This document shows positions 25,514 through 34,000 of a stretch of 64,000 nt of DNA, in pieces. Position 1 is the stretch's first letter; each line of letters starts with the position of its first letter. Below the pieces are notes generated by a model. The model searched no databases. It was given only the letters and a program-made list of their open reading frames with translations, and was not told the origin of the DNA. This DNA comes from Massilia sp. ST3 (GTDB lineage Bacteria; Pseudomonadota; Gammaproteobacteria; Burkholderiales; Burkholderiaceae_D). The stretch covers positions 1-64,000 of the forward strand of contig NZ_JAGPWC010000019.1 in NCBI RefSeq assembly GCF_018119405.1, given 5' to 3'. The position numbers were made by a program, and so were the translations under genes.

Positions 25514-25865
25514 ATTGGTGCGGCAGGGCCACAGGGCTTGTTTGCCGGCTCAGTGCCTGTCCCGAGGGATATTATTTCTTCAACGAAATTTCCTGACGAC
25601 GATATATGTGCGACAAGCATTTTTATGTCGCGGTATGTTAAATCCCTAACAGACGCTCCCGTGCCTATCGGCTAAAGAACGCCTGTGATCGCAATGGCGT
25701 ATTGCTCGGAATTAATGTTCTTTTGTTGTACGAGGTGGAGATGCGGTTCAGTTTCTTCATTTGGCAAGAACAGAAGCAGGTTCATGCTCATCTATACGTT
25801 CGCTTGGCATGCGCGTAATACAACTCAACAGTAATTAGCGACGCACAATTTATTCCTTGCAAAGA
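25514..25865. other. AT-rich intergenic region
   Basis: This stretch is much lower in GC than its surroundings. No gene, RNA or repeat is supported. It probably holds regulatory sequence for the PEP-CTERM gene to the right. Confidence 0.5.
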
Positions 25866-25892
25866 TTGATCTTTTTTTATTTGTGCTACGAT
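25866..25892 (+). promoter_or_regulatory. Possible promoter of the PEP-CTERM gene
   Basis: TTGATC and TACGAT are separated by 15 bases, which is short, but the -10 is extended by an upstream TGC. A strong AAAGGAG site precedes the ATG 53 bases downstream. Confidence 0.4.
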
Positions 25893-25944
25893 GACTTCAT
25901 AGTTGCAATAAAAATAACCGATCAACCTCAAAGGAGTTAATGTC

Positions 25945-26637
25945 ATGTCAATCCGCCGCCTTGTAGTAGCTGCGCTGCTCGCCAGCGCGGGTGTTGCCCA
26001 CGCAGAAGTCGTCACGGCCCCCAGCTTCCTGACCAACTGGACCACCGGTAACGGAACCGACGTGATCGCTTCCGGCGCCCTGGGCGGCAACGTGAACCTG
26101 ATTGGCGGTATCTCGCATACCACCGGCGGCGCGAGCGCCAGCCTGGAAGACGTGCTGTTCGGCAAAGCCAGCGCCAGTCTCGGCAACGGTACCCAGCTCC
26201 GTTTCGAAAACGGTATCCAGGGCAGCTACCTGATCGGCTCGGACAACGGCGCCCTGGCGGCCCGCCTGGGCAACAACAAGTCGGTGGTCAACACCAATGA
26301 CGGCGTGACCATCATCGATACCAACCCGGGCCAGGTCGACCTGGGCGGCGGCGTGGACGTCGGTGTCGATATGGGCGGTGGCGCAACCGGCAGCACTCCG
26401 CCGGCCGGCGGCGGCAAGCCTGGCCTGGGCAACGGCAGCGGCACCGCGCCTGGCGTCGGTCCCATCCCGGGTGCGGGCGCCGGCCAGGACACCAGCCCGG
26501 GCCAGGGCTCGGACATTGGCCAGGGCGCCGACGAAGTTGGGCAGCCGGCCGAAGTGCCTGAACCGTCGACCGTGGCGCTGATGCTGGCGGGTGTCGCCGG
26601 CGCCTTCTCGCTGGCCGGCCGCCGCCGCAAGCAGTAA
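25945..26637 (+). CDS. PEP-CTERM sorting-domain secreted protein
   Basis: A 230-residue exported protein. The signal peptide ends GVAHAE. The mature part is Gly/Asn-rich with beta-strand-like repeats and a Gly/Pro linker. The C terminus has the sorting signal VPEPSTVALMLAGVAGAF followed by RRRKQ, the PEP motif, membrane helix and basic tail that exosortase (EpsH/XrtA) cleaves. Such proteins are tied to extracellular polysaccharide and floc formation. No exosortase gene lies in the window. A strong ribosome site fixes the start. Confidence 0.85.
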   Translation: MSIRRLVVAALLASAGVAHAEVVTAPSFLTNWTTGNGTDVIASGALGGNVNLIGGISHTTGGASASLEDVLFGKASASLGNGTQLRFENGIQGSYLIGSDNGALAARLGNNKSVVNTNDGVTIIDTNPGQVDLGGGVDVGVDMGGGATGSTPPAGGGKPGLGNGSGTAPGVGPIPGAGAGQDTSPGQGSDIGQGADEVGQPAEVPEPSTVALMLAGVAGAFSLAGRRRKQ

Positions 26638-26646
26638 GAAAAAGCG

Positions 26647-26673
26647 GGAACGCAGGCGCCGCCCCTGCGTTCC
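26647..26673 (+). terminator. Hairpin after the PEP-CTERM gene
   Basis: GGAACGCAGG pairs with CCTGCGTTCC over a 7-base loop. There is no T run, so termination would be weak or the hairpin may stabilise the mRNA end. Confidence 0.4.
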
Positions 26674-26776
26674 TGGCACTGCGCCCAGTGCGCAATCCCC
26701 CTTGGCGGCAATCTTTATTCATGTACAATTCTTGTGAACGATCGTGCTTTTCGGGCGACGATAACAAGGAGACGAC

Positions 26777-27967
26777 ATGGATCTGCATTACACGGACGAG
26801 GACCTGGCCTTTCGCGACCAGGTCCGCGCCTTCCTCGATTCCCATCTGCCGAAAGACTTGCAGGAGAAGGTGCGCCAGCATCGCCGCCTGGGCAAGGACG
26901 ACTACGTGCGCTGGCACAAGATCCTTGCCGCCCAGGGCTGGGTTGCCCCTGGCTGGCCGAAGGAATACGGCGGTCCGGGCTGGACACCCGTGCAGCGCCA
27001 CCTGTTCGAGGAAGAATGCGCGCTGGCGGGCACGCCGCCGGTCCTGCCCTTCGGCGTCAACATGGTCGCGCCCGTGATCATGGCCTTCGGGAGCCAGGCC
27101 CAGAAAGACCATTACCTGCCGCGCATCCTGTCCTGCGAGGACTGGTGGTGCCAGGGCTATTCCGAGCCCGGCGCCGGCTCCGACCTGGCTTCGCTCAAGA
27201 CCACCGCCGTGCGCGACGGCGACCACTACATCGTCAACGGCCAGAAGACCTGGACCACCCTGGCCCAGCACGCCGACATGATCTTCTGCCTGGTGCGCAC
27301 CGATTCCGGCGTACGCAAGCAGGAGGGCATTTCCTTCCTCCTGATCGACATGCACGCGCCCGGGGTCACGGTACGCCCGATCGTCATGCTCGACGAAGAC
27401 CATGAGGTGAACGAAGTCTTCTTCGACAATGTGCGGGTGCCGGTGGCCAACCTGGTGGGCCAGGAGAACCGCGGCTGGACCTATGCCAAGTACCTGCTCG
27501 GCCACGAGCGTACCGGCATTGCCGCCGTCGGCCGTTCCAAGCGCGAGCTGGCCTTCGTCAAGCGCCTGGCCGCCCGCGAGCACAAGAACGGCCGCCCGCT
27601 GATCGAGGACCCGCTGTTCGCGGCCAAGGTGGCCGGCGTCGAGATCGAGCTGATGGCGCTGGAAATGACGGTGCTGCGGGTGCTGGCGCGCGCGGAACAG
27701 GCGCCGGGGCCGGAAGCCTCGGTGCTGAAGGTGAAGGGCACCGACATCCAGCAGGCCCTGACCGAGCTGATGCTGGAAGCGGCGGGCCCGATGGCCCTGC
27801 CTTTCGACCCTGCCTACCTCGAGGGCGAACGCGCGCACAGCATCGCGGGCGACGACGAGGCTGCGCCGCTGGCGCCGTACTACTTCAACTACCGCAAGAC
27901 CTCGATCTACGGCGGGTCGAACGAAATCCAACGCAACATCATCACCCAGATGATCCTGGGGCTGTAA
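26777..27967 (+). CDS. Acyl-CoA dehydrogenase (first of a pair)
   Basis: A 396-residue flavoprotein that introduces an alpha-beta double bond into acyl-CoA. The N-terminal helical domain is followed by FAD-binding segments (YSEPGAGSDLASLKT, NGQKTWTT) and the C-terminal GGSNEIQRNIITQMILG. The usual medium-chain Glu site near the C terminus is Gly (IYGGSNEIQ), as in long-chain and isovaleryl-type enzymes, so the base must be supplied from another helix. It heads an operon with a second acyl-CoA dehydrogenase nine bases on and two MaoC hydratases. Confidence 0.9.
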   Translation: MDLHYTDEDLAFRDQVRAFLDSHLPKDLQEKVRQHRRLGKDDYVRWHKILAAQGWVAPGWPKEYGGPGWTPVQRHLFEEECALAGTPPVLPFGVNMVAPVIMAFGSQAQKDHYLPRILSCEDWWCQGYSEPGAGSDLASLKTTAVRDGDHYIVNGQKTWTTLAQHADMIFCLVRTDSGVRKQEGISFLLIDMHAPGVTVRPIVMLDEDHEVNEVFFDNVRVPVANLVGQENRGWTYAKYLLGHERTGIAAVGRSKRELAFVKRLAAREHKNGRPLIEDPLFAAKVAGVEIELMALEMTVLRVLARAEQAPGPEASVLKVKGTDIQQALTELMLEAAGPMALPFDPAYLEGERAHSIAGDDEAAPLAPYYFNYRKTSIYGGSNEIQRNIITQMILGL

Positions 27968-27976
27968 GGGGACACG

Positions 27977-29119
27977 ATGAACTTCGATTTCAAGGAAGAA
28001 CAGCTCCAGTTCGCGGATGCGCTGCGGCGCTGGGTGGAGCGCGGCTACGACTTCGAGAGGCGCCGCGCGATCGTGCGCTCGGAGAGCGGCGTCGACGACG
28101 GCGCCTGGGCCACCCTGGCCGAGCTCGGGATGACGGCGCTGCCGGTACCCGAGGAGCACGGCGGCTTCGGCGGCGATGCGGTGGACATGTTCGTGGTGAT
28201 GCAGGAGCTGGGCCGCGGCCTGGTGGTCGAGCCCTACCTGGCCACGGTGCTGGGCGCGGAGTTCCTGCGCCTGGGCGGCGCGCACGGCGAGCTGCTGGCC
28301 AAGGTGGCCGGCGGCGAGCTGAAACTGGCCTGTGCGCTGGGCGAGCGCCAGTCGCGCCACGACCTGAACGACATCGCCACCCGCGCAGCCCGAGTGGACG
28401 GCGGCTGGCGCCTGGACGGCGAAAAGAAGGCGGTCCTGCATGGCGCCGCTGCGGGCGTGCTGGTGGTCTCGGCGCGCGGCAGCGGCAGCCAGCGCGACGC
28501 CGCGGGCATCAGCCTGTTCGCGGTCCCGGCCGATATACCGGGCGTCACGGTCACCGGCTACCGCACTCTGGACGGCATGTGCGCAGCGGATGTCCGCTTC
28601 GACGGCGCCGTGGTTCCGGAGTCGAGCCTGATCGGCCGCGAAGGCGAGGGCGGCTCCATCCTGGAGGCGGCGGCCGACTACGGCGCCGGCCTGCTGTGCG
28701 CGGAAGCCCTCGGCGCAATGCAGGCCTTGTTCGACACGACCCTGGACTACCTCAAGACGCGCCAGCAGTTCGGGGTGCCGATCGCGAAATTCCAGGCCCT
28801 GCAGCACCGCATGGCCGACATGGTCATCCACCTGGAGCAGGCGCGTTCGATGGCCTTGCTGGCAGCGGTGCGCCTGGCCAAAGGCAACCCGGACGAGCGC
28901 CGCCGCACGGTGTCGGCCGCCAAGTACCGTGTCGGCCAGGCGGCGCGCTTCATCGGCCAGCAGGCGATCCAGCTGCACGGCGGCATGGGCGTGACCGACG
29001 AGCTGCCGGCGTCGCACTACTTCAAGCGCCTGGCCATGATCGAGCTGACCCTGGGCGACAGCGACCATCACCTGGCGCGCTTCGCGGCGCTGCCGGGCTT
29101 CGCGGAGGCGGCCGCATGA
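27977..29119 (+). CDS. Acyl-CoA dehydrogenase (second of a pair)
   Basis: A 380-residue partner. The N terminus reads MNFDFKEEQLQFADALRRW. The central FAD region is less conserved, and the C-terminal half has QFGVPIAKFQALQHRMADM and QLHGGMGVTDELPASHY. The paired genes resemble the alpha2-beta2 acyl-CoA dehydrogenases found in steroid side-chain or branched-acid degradation, where one partner carries the catalytic base and the other mainly structural or FAD roles. The gene overlaps the next by ATGA. Assignment of which partner is catalytic is inference. Confidence 0.88.
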   Translation: MNFDFKEEQLQFADALRRWVERGYDFERRRAIVRSESGVDDGAWATLAELGMTALPVPEEHGGFGGDAVDMFVVMQELGRGLVVEPYLATVLGAEFLRLGGAHGELLAKVAGGELKLACALGERQSRHDLNDIATRAARVDGGWRLDGEKKAVLHGAAAGVLVVSARGSGSQRDAAGISLFAVPADIPGVTVTGYRTLDGMCAADVRFDGAVVPESSLIGREGEGGSILEAAADYGAGLLCAEALGAMQALFDTTLDYLKTRQQFGVPIAKFQALQHRMADMVIHLEQARSMALLAAVRLAKGNPDERRRTVSAAKYRVGQAARFIGQQAIQLHGGMGVTDELPASHYFKRLAMIELTLGDSDHHLARFAALPGFAEAAA

Positions 29120-29583
29120 GCGTGCAATGGTATTTCGAGGACTTCCATCCGGGCCAGGAGATCGACCTGGGCGAGCGCATCGTCACCGAAGAGGAGATCG
29201 TCGCCTTCGCGCGCGACTTCGACCCGCAGCCCTTCCATGTCGACCGTGAGGCCGGCGCGGCCTCGATCTACGGCGGCGTGATCGCCAGCGGCTGGCACAC
29301 CTGCTCGATGATGATGCGCATGGTGGTCGACGGCATGATGTGCGCCGCTTCGAGCTTGGGCTCGCCGGGCCTGGAAAAGGTGCGCTGGATCCGGCCGCTG
29401 CACCCCGGCGACACCCTGCGCGTGCGCTACATCACCCAGCAGGTGAAGGCCTCCGCCTCCAAGCCGGACCGCGGCGTGGTGTGGTCGAAGTGGATCGCCA
29501 CCAACCAGCACGGCGAGGAAGTCTGCACCGTCGAGGGCATGGGCATGTTCGGCCGGCGTCCTCGGGAGGGCAGCCATGACTAG
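29116..29583 (+). CDS. MaoC-family hotdog dehydratase
   Basis: A 155-residue hotdog-fold protein starting MSVQWYFEDFHPGQEI. The hydratase-2 motif is visible as FDPQPFHVD followed by YGGVIASGWHT, keeping the catalytic Asp and His. It should hydrate 2-enoyl-CoA to (R)-3-hydroxyacyl-CoA. It overlaps the start of the second MaoC gene, which suggests a heterodimer. Confidence 0.85.
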   Translation: MSVQWYFEDFHPGQEIDLGERIVTEEEIVAFARDFDPQPFHVDREAGAASIYGGVIASGWHTCSMMMRMVVDGMMCAASSLGSPGLEKVRWIRPLHPGDTLRVRYITQQVKASASKPDRGVVWSKWIATNQHGEEVCTVEGMGMFGRRPREGSHD

Positions 29584-30031
29584 GCCAATCCCGTTCGAGG
29601 AGCTGGCCGCGCTGGCCGGCCAGGAGGTCTCCGTGTCGGATTGGTTCGAGGTGGCCCAGGCACGCATCGACGCCTTCGCCGAAGCGACCGACGACCGCCA
29701 GTGGATCCACGTCGACCCGGAGCGCTGCCGGCGCGAGTCGCCTTTCGGCGGCCCGGTCGCGCACGGCTTCCTGACCCTGTCGCTGCTGCCGGCCATGCTG
29801 GAGAGCGCGATTTCCATCGGCGGGATGCGCATGGGGGTCAACTGCGGCCTGGACAAGGTCCGTTTCGTGGCGCCCCTGCCGGCAGGCAGCCGGGTGCGGG
29901 CGCGCTGGACGCTGGCGGAGGCGGAGCCCGTGCGGGGAGGCCTGCAGCTGCGCTGGAATGCGTCGGTTGAATCCGAGAGCGGCGGCCGGCCCGTGTGCAC
30001 GGCCGAGTTTCTCGTGCGCTGCTACGCCTGA
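29576..30031 (+). CDS. MaoC-family dehydratase, second subunit
   Basis: A 151-residue hotdog protein. The motif DRQWIHVDPERC followed by SPFGGPVAHGFLTLSLLP keeps Asp and His of the R-specific enoyl-CoA hydratase group (PhaJ-like). (R)-3-hydroxyacyl-CoA is the substrate of PHA synthases, and two are in this window. It ends the acyl-CoA operon. Confidence 0.85.
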   Translation: MTRPIPFEELAALAGQEVSVSDWFEVAQARIDAFAEATDDRQWIHVDPERCRRESPFGGPVAHGFLTLSLLPAMLESAISIGGMRMGVNCGLDKVRFVAPLPAGSRVRARWTLAEAEPVRGGLQLRWNASVESESGGRPVCTAEFLVRCYA

Positions 30032-30148
30032 AGCGCTTCGAGCGCCTGACAACACCCTCATCGCTGCCTTGTGTCGACTTGCCGTACAGGCGTACTGTCG
30101 TCGGCCATGCGCCTTCGCCTGGGGGTTTTGTCAGTCGCTCGAGGACAA

Positions 30149-31072
30149 TTAGTCCTGCAAGGCCACGCGGTACTGGTTGCGGCCGTCGGCCTTGGCTTCG
30201 TAGAGCTGGGCGTCGGCGGCGGCCAGCAGCGCCGCGGCTGCCTGGCCTTCGCCCGGCACCTGGGTCGCGAGGCCCATGCTGACCGTCAGGCGCGGCGCCG
30301 TGGGCGAGGCCGCGTGGGGCAGGTCGAGCTGGGCCAGTTCCTTTTGCAGGCGGCGCGCCACGCATTCGGCGCCGGCCGGATCGAGCTGTGGCAGCAGGAT
30401 GGCGAATTCCTCTCCGCCATAGCGCGTCACCAGGTCGTGGGTGCGGCCGGCGGCGCGCCGCAGTCCCGCCGCGACCTGCACCAGGCAGGCGTCGCCGGCC
30501 TGGTGGCCATAATGATCGTTATAGAGCTTGAAGTGGTCGACGTCGACCAGGATCAGCGACACCGGCAGGCCGGCGCGCGCGCAGCGCCGCCATTCCGCCT
30601 CCAGGCGATCGTCGAAGGCGCGCCGGTTGGCCACGCCGGTCAGCGGATCGGTCAGGGTCAGGGCGCGCAGGGCGTCGGCCTGGCGCTTGACGGTCAATTG
30701 GGTGCGCACCCGGGCCCGCACCACGGCGGCGTTCACCGGCTTGGTGATGAAGTCGGCCGCGCCGGCGCCCAGCGCCCGGGTCTCGTCCTCGGGACTGGTG
30801 AGGGCGGTGACGAACATGACCGGGATGTCGCTGGTCTCCGACATGGCACGCAGGGCGGCGCACACCGCGTAGCCGTCCATGCCGGGCATCACGGCGTCGA
30901 GCAGGATCAGGTCGGGGTGCTGGGTGCGTGCCAGCTCCAGGGCCCGCGGGCCGTCGAGCGCGAACAGCACTTCCTGCTCGTCCTGCAGGGCGCCGTGAAG
31001 GATCTGGACGTTTTCCATGGCGTCGTCGACGATCAGGATGCGCCCGTTCAGGGCCATTTCGGTCCAGCTCAT
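30149..31072 (-). CDS. Response regulator with diguanylate cyclase output (REC-GGDEF)
   Basis: A 307-residue WspR/PleD-like protein. The receiver domain has ILIVDDAMENV, the phospho-acceptor Asp in LLDAVMPGMDG, Thr in FVTALTS and Lys in ITKPVN. The GGDEF domain starts at DPLTGVANRR and carries GGEEF, with the I-site RTHD five residues before it. It makes c-di-GMP when phosphorylated. The ATG overlaps the stop of the upstream hybrid kinase, so the kinase is very probably its partner. Confidence 0.93.
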   Translation of the reverse strand: MSWTEMALNGRILIVDDAMENVQILHGALQDEQEVLFALDGPRALELARTQHPDLILLDAVMPGMDGYAVCAALRAMSETSDIPVMFVTALTSPEDETRALGAGAADFITKPVNAAVVRARVRTQLTVKRQADALRALTLTDPLTGVANRRAFDDRLEAEWRRCARAGLPVSLILVDVDHFKLYNDHYGHQAGDACLVQVAAGLRRAAGRTHDLVTRYGGEEFAILLPQLDPAGAECVARRLQKELAQLDLPHAASPTAPRLTVSMGLATQVPGEGQAAAALLAAADAQLYEAKADGRNQYRVALQD

Positions 31073-34000
31073 GCCTGTGTCTTTCGCTGCAGCAGCTCGC
31101 GCACCTGGACGGCCGCCTCGCCGAAGCGCAGGGTGCCGACGGCGTCGGCCAGGCGGGCGGCGGCGTCCTGGCCGGCATGCGCCGCCAGCGCCGGGCGCAG
31201 CGCATCGAACTGGGTGAGAGCCTTCATGTTGTTATTCTCCAGGAGTTGAAGCAGGCGCGCCAGCGAATCGTGCAGGGCCGGGCCGTCGCCTTCCGCCGGC
31301 GCCGCCAGGGCCCGCTGGCGCTCGGGGTCGTCGAGTTCGCGGGCGCCCGCGGCCGCGATATCCAGCGCGGCCGCCAGCTCCGCCAGGCGCAGCACCACGG
31401 TCGGGTGGTCCTCGTTGCGCAGCGCCAGTTCCAGCTCGTGCGCCGTGCGCGCGACGTCGACCGCGCCCAGGTTGGCGGCGACGCCGCGCAGGCGGTGGGT
31501 CACGCCCTGGGCCGCATGGCGGTCGCCGGCATCGGTCAGCATCCGCAGTTCGGCCAGGGTGGCCGTGCGGCTGTCGATGAAGCGCGCAAACACGGCGGCG
31601 AAGCGCTCGAAGCTGCCGCCGAAGCGGGGCAGGGTGGCCTGCAGGTCGATGCCGGGCAGGTGCATCGGCACCGGGCTCGATGCTTCCGCCTGGGTGGCCG
31701 GTGTCGCCGCCGCGCCGGTCCCATCCTGTGCTGCGGACGCGCGCGGTGCGATGCGCTCGAGGGTGGCCACCAGCTCGTCGACGTCGATCGGCTTCGGCAA
31801 ATGAGCCTGCATCCCGGCCGCGAGCGAGCGTTCTCGGTCCTCGTCCATGGCATTGGCCGTCATCGCCACGATGGGAATCGAAAGGCCGGCCTGGCGGATC
31901 GCCGCCGCCGCCTCGTAGCCGTTCATGACCGGCATCTGCACGTCCATCAGGATCACGTCGTAGTCGGCGCGCTCGCCCAGCATGCTGACCGCCACCCGGC
32001 CGTTGCCGGCGATGTCGACGCTGGCGCCGGCGTGGGTCAGGATGAAGCCGGCCACCTCCTGGTTGATCGGATTGTCTTCGACCAGCAGCACGCGCAGCCC
32101 TTGCAGGCGCGCGACCAGGGGCGCGCCATGTCCCGGCGCCGCCGCCGGGCCTGCGCCGAGCAGGCGGTCGGCCGCCTCGCGCAGGCCGCCCAGGGTGAAG
32201 GGCTTGCCGAGTACGGCGCCCAACTGCAGCTCTCCGGCCAGCTCGGACAGGCGTTCGGCGTCCGGGTCGGCCACCAGCAGGCAGGTGGGCGGCAAGGCCA
32301 GTTGCTCGGCGCGCGCGGCCGCCAGTACGGCGACGCCGTCCAGGTCGGGCATCGCGCCGTCCAGGAAGGCCAGGTCGTAAGCCTGTCCCGCGCGCAGGCG
32401 CGCCAGGGCTGCCTGGCCGCCGGCGGCGCCGTCCACGCTCCAGCCGAAGGCGGCGCAGGCCGCCGCCAGGGCCGCGCGGGCGCTGTCGTTGTCATCCGCG
32501 ACCAGCACCCGCAAGGGGCGGCCCGCTCCCCGCGGCAGGGGACGCTCGTCCTCCACCACCACGAAGGGCAGGGTGAAGTGGAAGTCGGCGCCGGCGCCGG
32601 CGGCGCTGGTCACGCCCAGGCGGCCGCCGGCCAGCTCGACCAGCCGGCGCGCGATCGCCAGGCCCAGGCCGGCCCCGCCGTACTTGCGGCTGGTCGAACT
32701 GTCGCCCTGAGAGAAGGCGTCGAACATGCGCGCCTGCTGCTCCGGCGCGATGCCGATGCCGGTGTCGCGCACCGAGAAGCCCAGCTCCACCTGCGCGTGC
32801 TCGCGCCGCACCACGCGCACGGCCAGCACAATCTCGCCGCGCTCGGTGAACTTGACGGCGTTACCCACCAGGTTGAGCAGCACCTGCTCGAGGCGCATCG
32901 GATCGCCCAGCAGGGTGGGCGGCACATCCGGCGCCACCGCGAACACCGGTTCCACACCCTTGGCCCAGGCGTTGGGCGCGGTCAGCACCGCGATGCTGGA
33001 CAGCAGGCCGTCGACCGCGAACGGCGTGCGTTCCAGCACCAGCTGGCCGGATTCGATGCGCGAGAAGTTGAGCAGGTCGCTGAGCATGCCCAGCAGCGAG
33101 CGGGCGGCCGTCTGCATGCGCGACACGTAGCCGCGTTCGCGCCGCCCCAGCTGGCCTTCCTCGAGCAGGCGCGCCAGGCCGACGATGGCGTTCATGGGTG
33201 TGCGCAGCTCGTGGCTCATATTGGCCAGGAACTCGCCCTTGGCGCGGCTCGCGGCCTCGGCCTGGTGCAGGGCCTCGACCAGCTGCGACTGGGTCTGCTT
33301 GAGGTCGGTCACGTCGGCATGCAGCATGTAGTAGCCGCGCACGGCGCCGTGCTCGTCGATGTCGGGAATGAAGTTGCTGAGGGCATGGATCGAAGCGCCG
33401 CCCGGCCGAGACAAGGTGCGCTCGAAGGTCTGGGGGGTGCCGGCCAGGACGCCGTCGAGGAAGGGGCTGATCTGGGCCAGCTGCTCGGCCGGCAGCAGTT
33501 CGGCCGCGGTGCGCCCCAGCGCATCCTCCTCGCTGCGTCCCAGCCAGTCGAGGTAGGGCCGGTTCGCAAAGCGGCAGCGCCGCTCGGCGTCCCAGTAGCC
33601 GACCAGCGCCGGCAGGTTGTCGGTCACGGTGCGCAGGAAGCGCTCGCGCTGGGCCAGCTGCTCGCTGGCGGCGCGCAGCGCGTTCTCGGAAGCCACGCGC
33701 GCGCTGATGTCGCGGATCGTGGCCGCCATCATGCCGGCCCCGCCGATGTCGACCCGGCTCAGGAGCACGTCGGCATGGAACACGCTCCCGTCCACGCGCT
33801 TGTGCAGCCATTCGAACTGGCAGCGCCCGGTGTCGATCGCGCGCCGCATGTAGTCCATGGCCGCGTCGGCGCTGGGACGGCCGTCCAGCTGGACCGGCGG
33901 CGAGGTGCTGACCGGCGACTCGTTCAGCAGCTGCACCGGGCTGGAGAAACCGAACAGCGCCGCCGCCGCCGGGTTGGCGCTGACGAAGCCGGCGCCGAAG

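Noticed and set aside
25620..25900. Sigma-54 promoter for the PEP-CTERM gene
   Set aside because: Several TGGC-like words occur (for example near 25806), but the GG-N10-GC spacing does not hold.
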